Of a stretch of 64,000 nucleotides of DNA, positions 1 to 8,535 are shown piece after piece; the first letter of the stretch is position 1; each line of letters opens with the position of its first letter. The notes beneath the pieces are model-generated. The model was not told where the DNA came from and did no database searches. It saw nothing but the letters and a program-made list of their open reading frames with translations. This DNA comes from Dactylosporangium sp. AC04546 (lineage in GTDB: Bacteria; Actinomycetota; Actinomycetes; Mycobacteriales; Micromonosporaceae). The stretch lies in the NCBI RefSeq assembly GCF_022095675.1, contig NZ_JAHYSG010000048.1:1-64000 (forward strand), given 5' to 3'. The translations under genes and the position numbers were made by a program.

Positions 1-217
1 TCGGAGGCCCCGGCTTCGGAGGCCCCGGCTTCGGAGGCCCCGGCTTCGGAGGCCCCGGCTTCGGAGGCCCCGGCTTCGGAGGCCCCGGCTTCGGAGGCCC
101 CGGCTTCGGAGGCCCCGGCTTCGGAGGCCCCGGCTTCGGAGGCCCCGGCTTCGGAGGCCCCGGCTTCGGAGGCCCCGGCTTCGGAGGCCCCGGCTTCGGA
201 GGCCCCGGCTTCGGAGG
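1..217. repeat. 15-bp coding minisatellite, 14 perfect copies
   Basis: Fourteen identical tandem copies of a 15-bp unit fill 1-210, and a partial fifteenth copy runs to about 217. The array continues past the left edge. Read on the minus strand it encodes a perfect (ASEAG)n pentapeptide at the end of the visible part of the gene at 1-518. The unit is a multiple of three, so changes in copy number would lengthen or shorten the protein without breaking its frame. Perfect identity between copies points to recent expansion. Confidence 0.95.
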
Positions 218-518
218 GCCCGGTGAGCCAGGCCAGCGCCCGGGCCCGCGGGCTGCCGGTGACGCGCCCGCGCAGCAGGTCCCACAGCGCCGGGTCGGGG
301 GCCGGCGAGCCGAGCACGACCAGCCACAGCTGCTCGGCCAGCACGGGCGGCAGCTCGGCGCCCGGCCGCAGGTGGCCGCGGCGGCGCAGCAGCCGCGCCA
401 GCGCCCCGCAGGCCGCGCGGTCGCCGCCGGTGGCCGCGGCCAGCAGCGCGTCCCAGCCGGGGCCGGTGAGGGTGCCGGGCACCGCGGCCGCGCGCAGGTG
501 GGCGCCGAGCCGGTTCAG
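1..518 (-). CDS. Unknown protein with (ASEAG)n tail, 3' end outside window
   Basis: An open frame on the minus strand follows directly after the AAA ATPase and shares bases with its stop codon. About 100 residues of an alanine- and leucine-rich, probably helical region come first (motifs GWDALLAAATG and LAEQLWLVVLG). Then the frame enters the perfect ASEAG pentapeptide array and leaves the window. The first codon after the in-frame stop that could start is a CTG at 518-516; a GTG at 482-480 is the more usual choice. I do not recognise the family. Its position makes it the fourth gene of the DUF2997/radical SAM/AAA operon. It is incomplete, so its length is unknown. Confidence 0.6.
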   Translation of the reverse strand, partial: MNRLGAHLRAAAVPGTLTGPGWDALLAAATGGDRAACGALARLLRRRGHLRPGAELPPVLAEQLWLVVLGSPAPDPALWDLLRGRVTGSPRARALAWLTGPSEAGASEAGASEAGASEAGASEAGASEAGASEAGASEAGASEAGASEAGASEAGASEAGASEAGASEAGAS

Positions 519-2107
519 TTGAGGTCACCGTCCCAGCGGTCGGTGTCCAGCCCGGTGTCCAGCTCCCGGTCCAGCTCCAGGCCGGGCACGCCGCCGGCCG
601 GGGCCTGCGGGTCGGCGGCCGCGGAGGCGGGCTGGGCGCGGCCCTGGCGCATCCAGGTCCGCAGGTGCTCGATCTCCTCGCGCTGGGAGCGGCTCAGCGG
701 GACGCTGTGCAGCAGGGCGTCGGTGATGTCGGCGGTGCGCACGTCGCGGTCCTCGGCGAAGGCGTGGTACATCGCGTCGATGACGGCCTGTTCGAGCTCG
801 GCGCCGACGAACCCGTCGGAGATCTGGGCCAGGTGGTGCACGTCGAACGCCTCCGGGTCGCGGCGGCGCTTGCGCAGGTGCACGGTGATGATCTCGCGGC
901 GCTCCCGCTCGGTCGGCAGGTCGAGGAAGAACACCTCGTCGAAGCGGCCGCGGCGCAGCGTCTCGGGCGGCAGCGCGGTCACGTCGTTGGCGGTGGCGAC
1001 CACGAACACCGGCGCGGTCTTCTCCTGCATCCAGGTCAGCACGGTGCCGAACACCCGCTGCGAGGTGCCGCCGTCGTGGCCGCCGGCGGCGAGCGCCTTC
1101 TCGATCTCGTCGATCCACAGCACGCAGGGCGCGATCGTCTCGGCGAGGGTCAGCGCCAGGCGCACCCGCTCCTCCGACTCGCCCACCAGCGGGCCGAACA
1201 GCGCGCCGACGTCGAGGCGCAGCAGCGGCAGCCGCCACAGCCCGCCGATCATCTTGGCGGTGAGGCTCTTGCCGGTGCCCGGGATGCCGATGAGCGCGAG
1301 GCCCTTCGGCGCCGGCAGGCCGTACCGCCCGGCCTCCTCGCCGAAGGCCCGTTCCCGCAGGTTCAGCCAGCGCTTGAGGGCGTCGAGGCCGCCCACGTCG
1401 GCGCTCGTCTGCTCCGCCGGGTGGAACTCGAGCGCCCCGCTCTCCCGCACGACGGCCTGCTTCTCCAGCAGTACCGTGTCGATCCCCCGGTCGTCGAGGG
1501 TGCCCTCACGGACGATGGCCTTGGCGAACGCCCGCTTGGCCTGGGCCACGGTGAGGCCGAGGGCGGCCTGGGCGAGCCGGGCCCGGCCCGGGCCGGTGAG
1601 CGCCGAGCGCACCCCGGCGGTGCCGTCGACGAGCGCGTCGAGCTCGCGGCGCAGCTGCTCGGCGGTCGGCAGCGGCAGGTCGACGAGCACGGCGTCGTTG
1701 CGCAGCTCCACCGGTACCGTGCGGAGCGGGGACAGCACGACGAGGGACGCGCCGGTGTAGACGAGCTGCTGGGCCAGGTTCTTGAGCTTGCGCCGGATCC
1801 GCGGGTCGCGGCCCCAGAACTCGTGGAAGTCCTTGAGGACGTACAGGTCGCGCCGCTCGGGGTGCTTGGTCGCCAGCTCGCGGATCTTGTCGAGGGCGGT
1901 GCCGGGGTCCCCGGTGTCGGGCAGCGGGCGCTTGGCCGCCGAGGAGAAGTGGTCGGCGAGGTCCCAGGTGACCAGGTCGGCGGTCGCGTCCCGGTCGCGG
2001 CGGACCTCGTCGAGGATGTCGACCGCCCGCTGCTCCTCGATCGTGACCACGACGATGAGGGCCACGCGGGCCCGCAGGTACAGCCGGATCTCGTCGGCGA
2101 CCGTCAC
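515..2107 (-). CDS. AAA family ATPase, Ycf46-like
   Basis: The protein has 530 residues. The N-terminal ~230 residues resemble the Ycf46 type, with an opening containing RARVALIVVVT and a later SLVVLSP. An AAA module follows: Walker A GIPGTGKS at about 274-281, Walker B CVLWIDEIEKAL, then an arginine-rich second region of homology. The C-terminus is a charged tail of about 50 residues. I start it at the GTG at 2107, which overlaps the stop of the upstream radical SAM gene (GTGA). Ycf46 proteins are found in cyanobacteria and plastids as well as scattered bacteria, and their exact substrate is unknown. The ATP-driven remodelling role is inferred from the fold, and the link to the radical SAM partner from the operon. 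Confidence 0.85.
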   Translation of the reverse strand: MTVADEIRLYLRARVALIVVVTIEEQRAVDILDEVRRDRDATADLVTWDLADHFSSAAKRPLPDTGDPGTALDKIRELATKHPERRDLYVLKDFHEFWGRDPRIRRKLKNLAQQLVYTGASLVVLSPLRTVPVELRNDAVLVDLPLPTAEQLRRELDALVDGTAGVRSALTGPGRARLAQAALGLTVAQAKRAFAKAIVREGTLDDRGIDTVLLEKQAVVRESGALEFHPAEQTSADVGGLDALKRWLNLRERAFGEEAGRYGLPAPKGLALIGIPGTGKSLTAKMIGGLWRLPLLRLDVGALFGPLVGESEERVRLALTLAETIAPCVLWIDEIEKALAAGGHDGGTSQRVFGTVLTWMQEKTAPVFVVATANDVTALPPETLRRGRFDEVFFLDLPTERERREIITVHLRKRRRDPEAFDVHHLAQISDGFVGAELEQAVIDAMYHAFAEDRDVRTADITDALLHSVPLSRSQREEIEHLRTWMRQGRAQPASAAADPQAPAGGVPGLELDRELDTGLDTDRWDGDLN

Positions 2108-2646
2108 GCGTCCACCATCCCTGTCGTGGTCACGGTGCCGTCGGCGGCGATCAGCACCTCCAGGTCGGGCAGCGCGTCGAGGTCGGCCGCGCGGTAGCGG
2201 CCGGTGCGCCACCAGTACTGCTTGTTCGCCGAGCCGCGCAGCCCGGCGCCGAGGTGCCGGCGCCGCTGGTACCGGCCGGCCACGACGAGGTCGGCGTGCC
2301 GCACCGCGGCTGCCCTGGCCGGGTCGCGCTCGATCTCGGCCGTCGTGAAGCCGGTGAGGATGATGAGGCCGAGGCCGGTGGGCCGCAGCGCGGCGCCGAA
2401 CGCCTCGACGGCCGCGGGCTGTTCGAGAGGCTCACCGCCGGTGAGGGTGACGCCCTCGACGCCGTCCCCGACCGCCGTCGTGACGAGCTCGGCGATCTCC
2501 CGCCGCTCGCCTCGAGCGGACGCGTGGGTGCCCGGGTTGAAGCACCCGGGGCAGCCGAGCGAGCAGCCCTGGACCCACACGACGAGGCGCTCCCCCGGCC
2601 CGTTGGCCCGGCTGCGCCGCAGCACGCCGTGCAGGATCAGCTCCAC
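2104..2646 (-). CDS. Small radical SAM / 4Fe-4S single-cluster protein, NrdG-like
   Basis: The protein has 180 residues. Near residue 28 it has CSLGCPGC, the C-x3-C-x2-C cluster motif of radical SAM enzymes, followed by FNPGTHA as in activase (NrdG/PflA-type) proteins. GGEPLEQP is the GGE motif used in SAM binding. The size matches stand-alone activases. No anaerobic ribonucleotide reductase or glycyl radical enzyme gene lies nearby, so the target is unlikely to be NrdD here. It lies between the DUF2997 peptide gene (starts overlap by 10 bp) and the AAA ATPase (4-bp overlap). It could activate or modify a partner encoded in this operon; that is inference. Confidence 0.85.
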   Translation of the reverse strand: MELILHGVLRRSRANGPGERLVVWVQGCSLGCPGCFNPGTHASARGERREIAELVTTAVGDGVEGVTLTGGEPLEQPAAVEAFGAALRPTGLGLIILTGFTTAEIERDPARAAAVRHADLVVAGRYQRRRHLGAGLRGSANKQYWWRTGRYRAADLDALPDLEVLIAADGTVTTTGMVDA

Positions 2647-2849
2647 TGCCGCCGGACCTCCCCCGTTTCGAGGTCGGTCTCGACGGCCACGTAGGCGTCG
2701 GCGGTGAGCTCCTGCGCCTCGACGTCCCCGCCGAGCAGCATGACGAGCTGCTCGGTGTCGTCGACGCAGGACATGCCGTCGACTCCCTGGACGTGCATCG
2801 AGACCTTCCCGTCCGGCCCGATGACGACATCGACGATCTCATCTGCCAC
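2637..2849 (-). CDS. DUF2997-type small protein
   Basis: The product is 70 residues. It contains VIGPDGKVSMHVQGVDG followed by a single Cys-Val-Asp-Asp-Thr and an LGG turn, a pattern I recognise as DUF2997. Members of that family are small acidic proteins encoded beside AAA ATPases and DUF1257 (Ycf35) proteins in cyanobacteria and actinobacteria. The lone cysteine and the small size would suit a substrate or carrier for the neighbouring radical SAM protein, but no function is established. It is the first gene of the cassette, and its stop lies inside the start of the radical SAM gene. Confidence 0.75.
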   Translation of the reverse strand: MADEIVDVVIGPDGKVSMHVQGVDGMSCVDDTEQLVMLLGGDVEAQELTADAYVAVETDLETGEVRRQWS

Positions 2850-2891
2850 GCGGCCATCGTGCCACAGCGTGTCGACCGCGGGCCGGTGTCG

Positions 2892-3548
2892 TCAGCGGCG
2901 GCGGGAAGGTCCGGACGCGGCGGGCGCGGCCAGGTGCGCGGCGAACCAGTCACCCGCGAGCTCGGCGACCACGTCGAGCGCGCCGGCCTCCTCGAAGAGG
3001 TGCCCGGCGCCGGCGACGGTGCGCAGCTCGACGGGGCCGGCGAGGGCGGCGCGGGCCTGCTCGTTGAGGTCGAGGACCGGCAGGTCGAGCCCGCCGACGA
3101 GCAGCAGGGTCGGCGCGGTGACGTCCGGCAGCGCGGCCGCGGCCAGGTCGGGCCGCCCACCGCGGGACACGACCGCCCGCACGGCGCCCGGGCGGGCCGC
3201 GGCGGTGAACAGGGCGGCCGCCGCACCGGTGCTGGCGCCGAACAGCCCGAGCGGCAGCCCGGCGGTCTCCGGGCGGGACCCGGCGAGGTCGGTGATGGCG
3301 GTGAGGCGGTCGGCCAGCCGCGCGATGTCGAAGGTCGCGGCCGCCTGCCGATCCTCCTGCGGGGTGAGCAGGTCGGCGAGGAGCGTGGCGAGGCCGCGGC
3401 GGCGCAGCGCGGCGGCGACCGAGCGGTTGCGCGGGCTGAGCCGGGAGCTGCCGCTGCCGTGCGCGAAGATGACCAGCCCGCCGGCCTCGGCGGGCACGCT
3501 CAGGTCCCCGGCGAGGTCGACCCCGGCGGCCGGCAGCTGCCACGTCAT
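2892..3548 (-). CDS. Alpha/beta hydrolase (dienelactone hydrolase-like)
   Basis: A cytosolic alpha/beta hydrolase of 218 residues. FAHGSGSS forms the oxyanion region, GASTG is the nucleophile elbow with catalytic serine, and GGLDLPV and AGAGHLFEE supply the likely acid and histidine near the C-terminus. I start at ATG 3548; an in-frame ATG eight codons upstream is possible. The gene stands alone between the DUF2997 cassette and the tannase operon. Proteins of this type are often found beside phosphoribosyltransferases, which is not the case here, so the substrate cannot be assigned. Confidence 0.8.
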   Translation of the reverse strand: MTWQLPAAGVDLAGDLSVPAEAGGLVIFAHGSGSSRLSPRNRSVAAALRRRGLATLLADLLTPQEDRQAAATFDIARLADRLTAITDLAGSRPETAGLPLGLFGASTGAAAALFTAAARPGAVRAVVSRGGRPDLAAAALPDVTAPTLLLVGGLDLPVLDLNEQARAALAGPVELRTVAGAGHLFEEAGALDVVAELAGDWFAAHLAAPAASGPSRRR

Positions 3549-3704
3549 CGTGACGGGTGACCTGGGCTCCATGCGGTCCGCGTACCCAGTCGCGCGGATT
3601 CCACGCCTCCAGGTCGGGCAGTCTTGTGTGGGATGCCGGTCAGGCCAACGGCGGGAACATCGCCGCGATCCACGGCCCGCTCGATGGCGCCCACGGGCGG
3701 GTGA

Positions 3705-3738
3705 CGATCACCCAGGCGGACCGCCGCCTGGGTGATCG
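3705..3738 (-). terminator. Strong hairpin downstream of the tannase operon
   Basis: Perfect 14-bp arms (3706-3719 and 3724-3737, plus one further pair) enclose the loop ACCG. It lies 25 bp past the tannase stop on the minus strand. There is no clear U-tract, as is common in high-GC actinomycetes. It most likely ends the catabolic operon transcript. Confidence 0.7.
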
Positions 3739-3762
3739 ACGGTACCCACAAGGACCGAGCGG

Positions 3763-5430
3763 TCAGCCGCGTTCGACAAGAAGCTTGCCGTCCACGGCGC
3801 GCGGCCAGGTCTGGTAACCGTGGGAGAACAGGCGCTCGCCCACCCAGCCGGCGTCGTTGCGGACCTCGTGCGGCGGGGTGTACGGGACGAAGTTCGCCGC
3901 GTCGTCGATGCTTCCGGAGCCGTCGTAGCGGGCCACCGCCGGGTACGGGAACACCGGGCGGGTGCGCGTGGCGTTGCCGGCGACGATCCTGCCGGGGGCG
4001 TTGCCGCGTTCGACCCACGACATCAGCGGGGTGAGGACGTCGAACGTGTTCGGGCCGGCGCCGCCGCCGCAGTGGGCCATGCCGGGGAACAGGTACAGGC
4101 GGGCGAAGCGCTCGACGCTGCGCTGCCCCATCGTGCGGCGCACGGTGTCCCAGTAGACCAGCGTGTTCTGGGCCGAGATGTGCTGGTCGTTCCAGCCGTG
4201 CCAGAGGATGAGCCTGCCGCCGCCGCGCTGGAACGCGCCGAGGTCGGGGTCCAGCGCCGCCATGTACGTCGACGACGGCAGGACCGTGCGCCAGAACGAC
4301 TCGACCGTGAACCGCAGGTCGGTCAGCTGGTATGCGGGGTTCGGGTGGTTCGGGTCGGCGAGGTACCGCAGGAACGACAGCGCGAAGTTCTCGCTGGCGA
4401 CCGTCTGGCCCTGGGCGGCCGGGACGAACAGGGTCCACTCCAGCTCGGAGCCCCACGGGTGGGCGACGGCTGGTTCGAGGCGGTTGCCGCGGGCGTCGGT
4501 GGCGCCGTCGTGCAGCTTGCGCACCACGGTCGCCTCGGCCGGGCTCAGGCAGGTCGCCGGGTCCTGGGCCGGCGTGCAGTGCAGGCTCGCCGGGTCGAAG
4601 CGGCACAGCCGCGGGTCGTCGATCAGCCCGTCGGTGAGCCCGTCGATGCCGTCGCAGGCCGCCAGCACCGCGGCGTGCACCAGCGGGAGCTTGCCGGACA
4701 GCAGGATGAAGGCGCCGTTCGCGTCCTTGTTGGCCAGGACGTTCCAGGCGTGGTGGAAGGTGTTCTGTACCGCCATGTTGCTGGCCGGCGCCCCGGCGGC
4801 GATGCCGTCGAAGTCGTCCGGGTAGCGCTGGGCCTCCATGAGCGCCTCACGGCCGCCGTCGGAGCAGCCGGTGAAGTACGAGTAGGCCGGCGCCCGGTGG
4901 TAGAAGGCCTTGATGAGCGCCTTGGCGGCGACGGCGGTCTCGTGGACGCCGCGGTAGGAGAAGTCGATCTGGGCCTGCGGGTTGCCCGCCGCCCACGAGC
5001 CGTCGTTCTGGCCCTGGTGGCCCATGTCGGTGGTGGCGCTGGCCACGGTGCCGTCGGCGATGACCGGGCAGCCGGCGGACTGGCCGTAGTTGATGTTCGC
5101 GTTGCCGCACAGGCCGCCGCAGCCGGTCTGCACGTACCGCTGGGTCCAGCCGTTGACGGGCAGCCGGACCACGACGGTGTTCGCGGGGGCGATGGTGCCG
5201 CGGACCTCGCAGTAGGGGGCGGGGGTGTTGGCGGTGACGACGGTGGCGGAGGTGATGGTGAGGCCCTTGACCGTCACGCCGGTGACGCCGGCGCACGGCA
5301 TGACGGGCTGGACGGCGGGGAGACCGGCGAGGCCACCCGAGGGATGGGCCGTGGCGGGGGTGGCGCCGGCGGCCGCGGTCAGCAGCAGGGCGGCGGCGGC
5401 CACCAGGAGGGTACGGACGGGTCTGTGCAC
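3763..5430 (-). CDS. Secreted tannase / feruloyl esterase family protein
   Basis: The protein has 555 residues with an N-terminal signal peptide (arginines, then LLVAAAALLLTAAAG, then an ATAHA cleavage region). The body matches the tannase/feruloyl esterase family: GCSDGGRE holds the nucleophile serine next to a cysteine, and GMAHCGGG holds the histidine next to a cysteine. This is the paired CS-D-HC arrangement in which the two cysteines bridge. GWNDQHIS probably carries the acid. The start is GTG 5430, with a good AAGGAG ribosome site 8 bp upstream. It is the last gene of the aromatic-acid operon. A secreted esterase releasing gallate (or a hydroxycinnamate) would supply substrate for the four enzymes encoded upstream. 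Confidence 0.9.
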   Translation of the reverse strand: MHRPVRTLLVAAAALLLTAAAGATPATAHPSGGLAGLPAVQPVMPCAGVTGVTVKGLTITSATVVTANTPAPYCEVRGTIAPANTVVVRLPVNGWTQRYVQTGCGGLCGNANINYGQSAGCPVIADGTVASATTDMGHQGQNDGSWAAGNPQAQIDFSYRGVHETAVAAKALIKAFYHRAPAYSYFTGCSDGGREALMEAQRYPDDFDGIAAGAPASNMAVQNTFHHAWNVLANKDANGAFILLSGKLPLVHAAVLAACDGIDGLTDGLIDDPRLCRFDPASLHCTPAQDPATCLSPAEATVVRKLHDGATDARGNRLEPAVAHPWGSELEWTLFVPAAQGQTVASENFALSFLRYLADPNHPNPAYQLTDLRFTVESFWRTVLPSSTYMAALDPDLGAFQRGGGRLILWHGWNDQHISAQNTLVYWDTVRRTMGQRSVERFARLYLFPGMAHCGGGAGPNTFDVLTPLMSWVERGNAPGRIVAGNATRTRPVFPYPAVARYDGSGSIDDAANFVPYTPPHEVRNDAGWVGERLFSHGYQTWPRAVDGKLLVERG

Positions 5431-5474
5431 GATGCGTCTCCTTCGACAACAGAACGACGGGACGTGGTGCGGGG

Positions 5475-6503
5475 TCAGGCCGCGGCGGTCTCCCGGCGCA
5501 GCAGGGCGGTGTCGAGGCGGGGGTAGACGCGCCGGGCGTTGGCCTCGTAGACCTTGTGCCGGTCGGCCGGGCTGAGGCCCAGCGCGTCGACGTAGCGGCG
5601 GGTGTCGTCGAAGTGGTGGCCGGTGCGCGGGTCGATGCCGCGCACGGCGCCGACCATCTCCGAGCCGAACAGGATGTTGTCGACGTCGACGACGCCGAAG
5701 AGCAGGTCGATGCCGGGCTGGTGGTAGACGCACGTGTCGAAGAAGACGTTCGGCATCACCGCCTCGGCGAGCGGCGGCCGGCCGAGCATGTCGGTGAGCC
5801 CGCGGAAGCGGCCCCAGTGGTACGGCACGGCGCCGCCGCCGTGCGGGATGACGAACCGCAGGCCGGGCAGGTCGCGGAACAGGTCGGCCTGCAGCAGCTG
5901 CATGAAGGCGGTCGTGTCGGCGTTGAGGTAGTGCGAGCCGGTGGCGTGGAAGCTGGGGTTGGTGACGGCGGAGACGTGCACCATGGCCGGCACGTCGAGC
6001 TCGACCATCGCCTCGTACAGCGGGTACCAGCTGCGGTCGGTGAGCGGCGGCGACGTCCAGTGCCCGCCGCTCGGGTCGGGGTTGAGGTTGCAGCCGACGA
6101 ACCCCAGCTCCTCGACGCAGCGGCGCAGCTCCACCACCGAGCGGGCGATCGGGACACCGGCCGACTGGGGCAGCTGGCACACGCCGGCGAAGTGCCCGGG
6201 GTAGAGCGACACCACCCGGGCGACCAGGTCGTTGCAGGCGCGGGTCCACGCTGCGCTGACCGGTTCGTCGCCGAAGTGGTGGCCCATGGCGGAGGCGCGG
6301 GGCGAGAACACGGTGAGGTCGACGCCGCGCTCGCGCATGAGGCGCAGCTGGCTGTCCTCGACCGAGGCGCGCAGGTCGCCGTCGGAGATGCCGGGGTACG
6401 GCGGGGCGGGCCGCCCGGCCGTGAACGCGGCCTCCTGCGCCTCCCGCCAGCCGGAGTGGGCCGCGGGCGCCGTCGTGTAGTGCCCGTGGCAGTCGATGAT
6501 CAT
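5475..6503 (-). CDS. ligJ: 4-oxalomesaconate hydratase-type amidohydrolase
   Basis: A 342-residue amidohydrolase-2 family enzyme. The N-terminus IIDCHGHYT carries the HxH metal motif, IPHGGGAVPYHWGR resembles the LigJ hallmark region, and LFGSEM is the C-terminal metal site. LigJ/GalB-type enzymes hydrate 4-oxalomesaconate to 4-carboxy-4-hydroxy-2-oxoadipate in the protocatechuate and gallate 4,5-cleavage pathways. P. putida GalB has the same activity but belongs to another fold, so LigJ is the better label. The ATG overlaps the stop of the dioxygenase gene by 4 bp. The neighbouring tautomerase and aldolase act immediately before and after this step, which supports the call. Confidence 0.88.
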   Translation of the reverse strand: MIIDCHGHYTTAPAAHSGWREAQEAAFTAGRPAPPYPGISDGDLRASVEDSQLRLMRERGVDLTVFSPRASAMGHHFGDEPVSAAWTRACNDLVARVVSLYPGHFAGVCQLPQSAGVPIARSVVELRRCVEELGFVGCNLNPDPSGGHWTSPPLTDRSWYPLYEAMVELDVPAMVHVSAVTNPSFHATGSHYLNADTTAFMQLLQADLFRDLPGLRFVIPHGGGAVPYHWGRFRGLTDMLGRPPLAEAVMPNVFFDTCVYHQPGIDLLFGVVDVDNILFGSEMVGAVRGIDPRTGHHFDDTRRYVDALGLSPADRHKVYEANARRVYPRLDTALLRRETAAA

Positions 6504-7474
6504 GCGGGGTCCCCGAGCACGGGGGTGCCGTGGGTGTGGAAGGTCTCGATCGTCTTGAGCCCCCAGGCCTGGCCCTTGGCCCGCTCCTGCCTGGTCCAGC
6601 TGATGGTCTTCCAGTCGGGGGCGAGGATGAGCCGGGCGCCGGCGTTGCAGAGCTCGATGCGGTTGCCGCCGGGCTCCCACACGTAGAGGAAGAACGTCTG
6701 CTGGATGGCGTGCTTGTGCGGGCCCGTCTCGATGTGCACGCCGGCGTCGAGGCACACGTCGGCGGCGCGCAGGATCTCCTCGCGGGTGTCGGTGGCGAAC
6801 GCGATGTGGTGCAGCCGCCCGCGGGTGCCGGTCCAGTCCTCGGTGTAGACGAGGTCGTAGGACTTGTTGCCGAGGGAGTACCAGATCGCCTGCGGGCTGC
6901 CGTCGTCCTTGACGATCTGCTCGGTACAGCGGGCGCCGAGCACGTCACGCAGGAACGCCGACGTCGCCGGTACGTCGGCGGAGAGGTAGTTGACGTGGTC
7001 GAGGCGGCGCAGGTTGGCGCCGCGGCCGGGGTACGCGGCGGCCTGGTTCTTCAGCGCCGGGCGGTCGGTGTCGTCGGCCCGGTACCACTCGACGTCCCAG
7101 TACAGGCCGAGCTCGTGGCCGTCGGGGTCGGCGAACAGGTGTACCTCGCCCAGGTTGTGCACGTCGGTGGCCACGCCGGTGACGCCGACCTTGGCGGTGA
7201 GCCGGGCCAGCGCCTCGGGGCTCGCGGCCCGCAGGTAGGTGCGCCCGATGCCGGCCCGGTCGCGCTGGATCAGCCGGACCGTCCACGACTGGTAGTCGTC
7301 CCAGGTGTGCAGGTACACGGACGTGTCGTCGCGGTGGACCTCGCGCAGGCCCATCACGCGGACGAAGAAGTCCGCCGACGCCTCCAGGACGGGGGTGTAC
7401 AGCTCGATCGGCCCCACGTGGGCGATGTCGCGGCGCCCGTCGGGGTCGTGCGTCAGCTGGGGCGGTGGGTTCAT
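6500..7474 (-). CDS. VOC-type (type I) extradiol ring-cleaving dioxygenase
   Basis: The protein has 324 residues and two tandem vicinal-oxygen-chelate modules, as in catechol 2,3-dioxygenase. Metal ligands can be placed at His160 (LDHVNYL), His222 (LHHIAF) and Glu274 (NRIEL). The second-shell His near 255 and Tyr264 are also present, so it should be active. The odd point is context. Its neighbours process 4-oxalomesaconate, which is normally made by LigB-type (type II) dioxygenases on gallate or via protocatechuate. No LigAB or DesB homologue is in the window. The likely role is cleavage of gallate or a related trihydroxy acid by an unrelated enzyme class; a catechol substrate cannot be excluded. 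Confidence 0.9.
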   Translation of the reverse strand: MNPPPQLTHDPDGRRDIAHVGPIELYTPVLEASADFFVRVMGLREVHRDDTSVYLHTWDDYQSWTVRLIQRDRAGIGRTYLRAASPEALARLTAKVGVTGVATDVHNLGEVHLFADPDGHELGLYWDVEWYRADDTDRPALKNQAAAYPGRGANLRRLDHVNYLSADVPATSAFLRDVLGARCTEQIVKDDGSPQAIWYSLGNKSYDLVYTEDWTGTRGRLHHIAFATDTREEILRAADVCLDAGVHIETGPHKHAIQQTFFLYVWEPGGNRIELCNAGARLILAPDWKTISWTRQERAKGQAWGLKTIETFHTHGTPVLGDPA

Positions 7475-8535
7475 CCGGTTGCCTTTCCGATGCTTGCGGG
7501 CCGCGGCCAGACGAGGCCGTCCGACAGCTTGCGGGCGGTGCGCACGACGGTGGTGCGGCGCACCCGCGTCGCCGCGCCGTCGGGGTCGAGGTCGACGGCC
7601 ACGTCGAAGGTGCCGGTCGGGTGCTCCACGCGGACCGGGGTGTCGTCGGGGCCGTGCGCGACGGTCCCCGGGGTGCGCACGGCCACGGCCACGGACACGG
7701 CGCCGAGCACGCCGATCGCGGCGTGGACGCGGTGCGGGATGAAGGTCCGCGTGGTCACGGTGCCGCCGTGGCGGGGCGCCGAGACGATGCTCATCTTCGG
7801 TACCGTGGCGTCCCGGACGTCACCGAGGCCCATGGCCGCCCCGGCCTCCAGCCGCACCGACTCGACCCGCTCGCGCAGCGCGGCGTCGCCCTCCAGCACC
7901 GCCGGGTCCTCGTCGCCGGCCAGGCCGAGGTCGGCTGCGCGCAGCAGCACCACCGGCATGCCGGCGTCGACGCAGGTGACCTCCAGGCCGGCGAACGAGT
8001 CGACGACCCGGCCGGTGGGGAACACCGGGCCCGCGCCGCCGGGGAACGCCAGGTCGATCGGGGCGGCCGGGAACGGGGTGCCGGCCATGACGGTGTCACC
8101 GTCGTAGCGGACCCGGCCGCCGGGGGTCCGCACGGTCGCCTCGACGAGGCTGACGGTGGGGTTGACGATGCGGATCCGCACGGTGGTGGTGTCGCCGGCG
8201 ACCGGGACCAGGCCGCGCTCGATCGCGAACGGCCCGACCCCGGCGAGCAGGTTGCCGCAGGTCTGCGCGTCGGTGACGACCGGCCGGCCGGGCACGACCT
8301 GCAGGAACAGGTAGTCGACGTCGGCGTCCGGGTCGCCGGACGCACAGACGACGGCGACCTTGCTGGTCAGCGGGTGGCCGCCGCCGAGGCCGTCGACCTG
8401 CCGCTCGTCGGGCGAGCCCATGATGCGCAGCAGCAGGTCGTCGCGCTCGGCCGGGTCGGCCGGCAGGTCGTCGCGCAGGAAGTAGGCGCCCTTCGAACTC
8501 CCGCCACGCATCTGCATACAGGGAATGCCGGTCAT
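7471..8535 (-). CDS. galD: 4-oxalomesaconate tautomerase (PrpF family)
   Basis: A PrpF/GalD family isomerase of 354 residues. It opens with MQMRGGSSKGAYF, the conserved PrpF start. A central AQTCGNLLAGVGPFA carries the active-site cysteine and NLL motif of the diaminopimelate epimerase-like fold. GalD and LigU move the double bond of 4-oxalomesaconate or its precursor so that the hydratase can act. The stop overlaps the dioxygenase start by 4 bp, and the start overlaps the aldolase stop, so the proteins are likely made in fixed ratio. PrpF enzymes of methylaconitate metabolism are similar, but the neighbours favour the aromatic pathway. Confidence 0.88.
   Translation of the reverse strand: MTGIPCMQMRGGSSKGAYFLRDDLPADPAERDDLLLRIMGSPDERQVDGLGGGHPLTSKVAVVCASGDPDADVDYLFLQVVPGRPVVTDAQTCGNLLAGVGPFAIERGLVPVAGDTTTVRIRIVNPTVSLVEATVRTPGGRVRYDGDTVMAGTPFPAAPIDLAFPGGAGPVFPTGRVVDSFAGLEVTCVDAGMPVVLLRAADLGLAGDEDPAVLEGDAALRERVESVRLEAGAAMGLGDVRDATVPKMSIVSAPRHGGTVTTRTFIPHRVHAAIGVLGAVSVAVAVRTPGTVAHGPDDTPVRVEHPTGTFDVAVDLDPDGAATRVRRTTVVRTARKLSDGLVWPRPASIGKATG

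Noticed and set aside
1..217. CRISPR-like array at the left edge
   Set aside because: Repeats are 15 bp and directly adjacent with no spacers, and they lie in a coding frame.
223..2348. Long plus-strand frames opposite the AAA ATPase and radical SAM genes
   Set aside because: They are arginine- and serine-rich antisense frames of high-GC coding DNA with no domains.
3763..6948. A single 1061-codon minus-strand frame spanning three genes
   Set aside because: Only the 3' part (from GTG 5430) encodes the tannase. The rest is an out-of-frame reading of the hydratase and dioxygenase genes.
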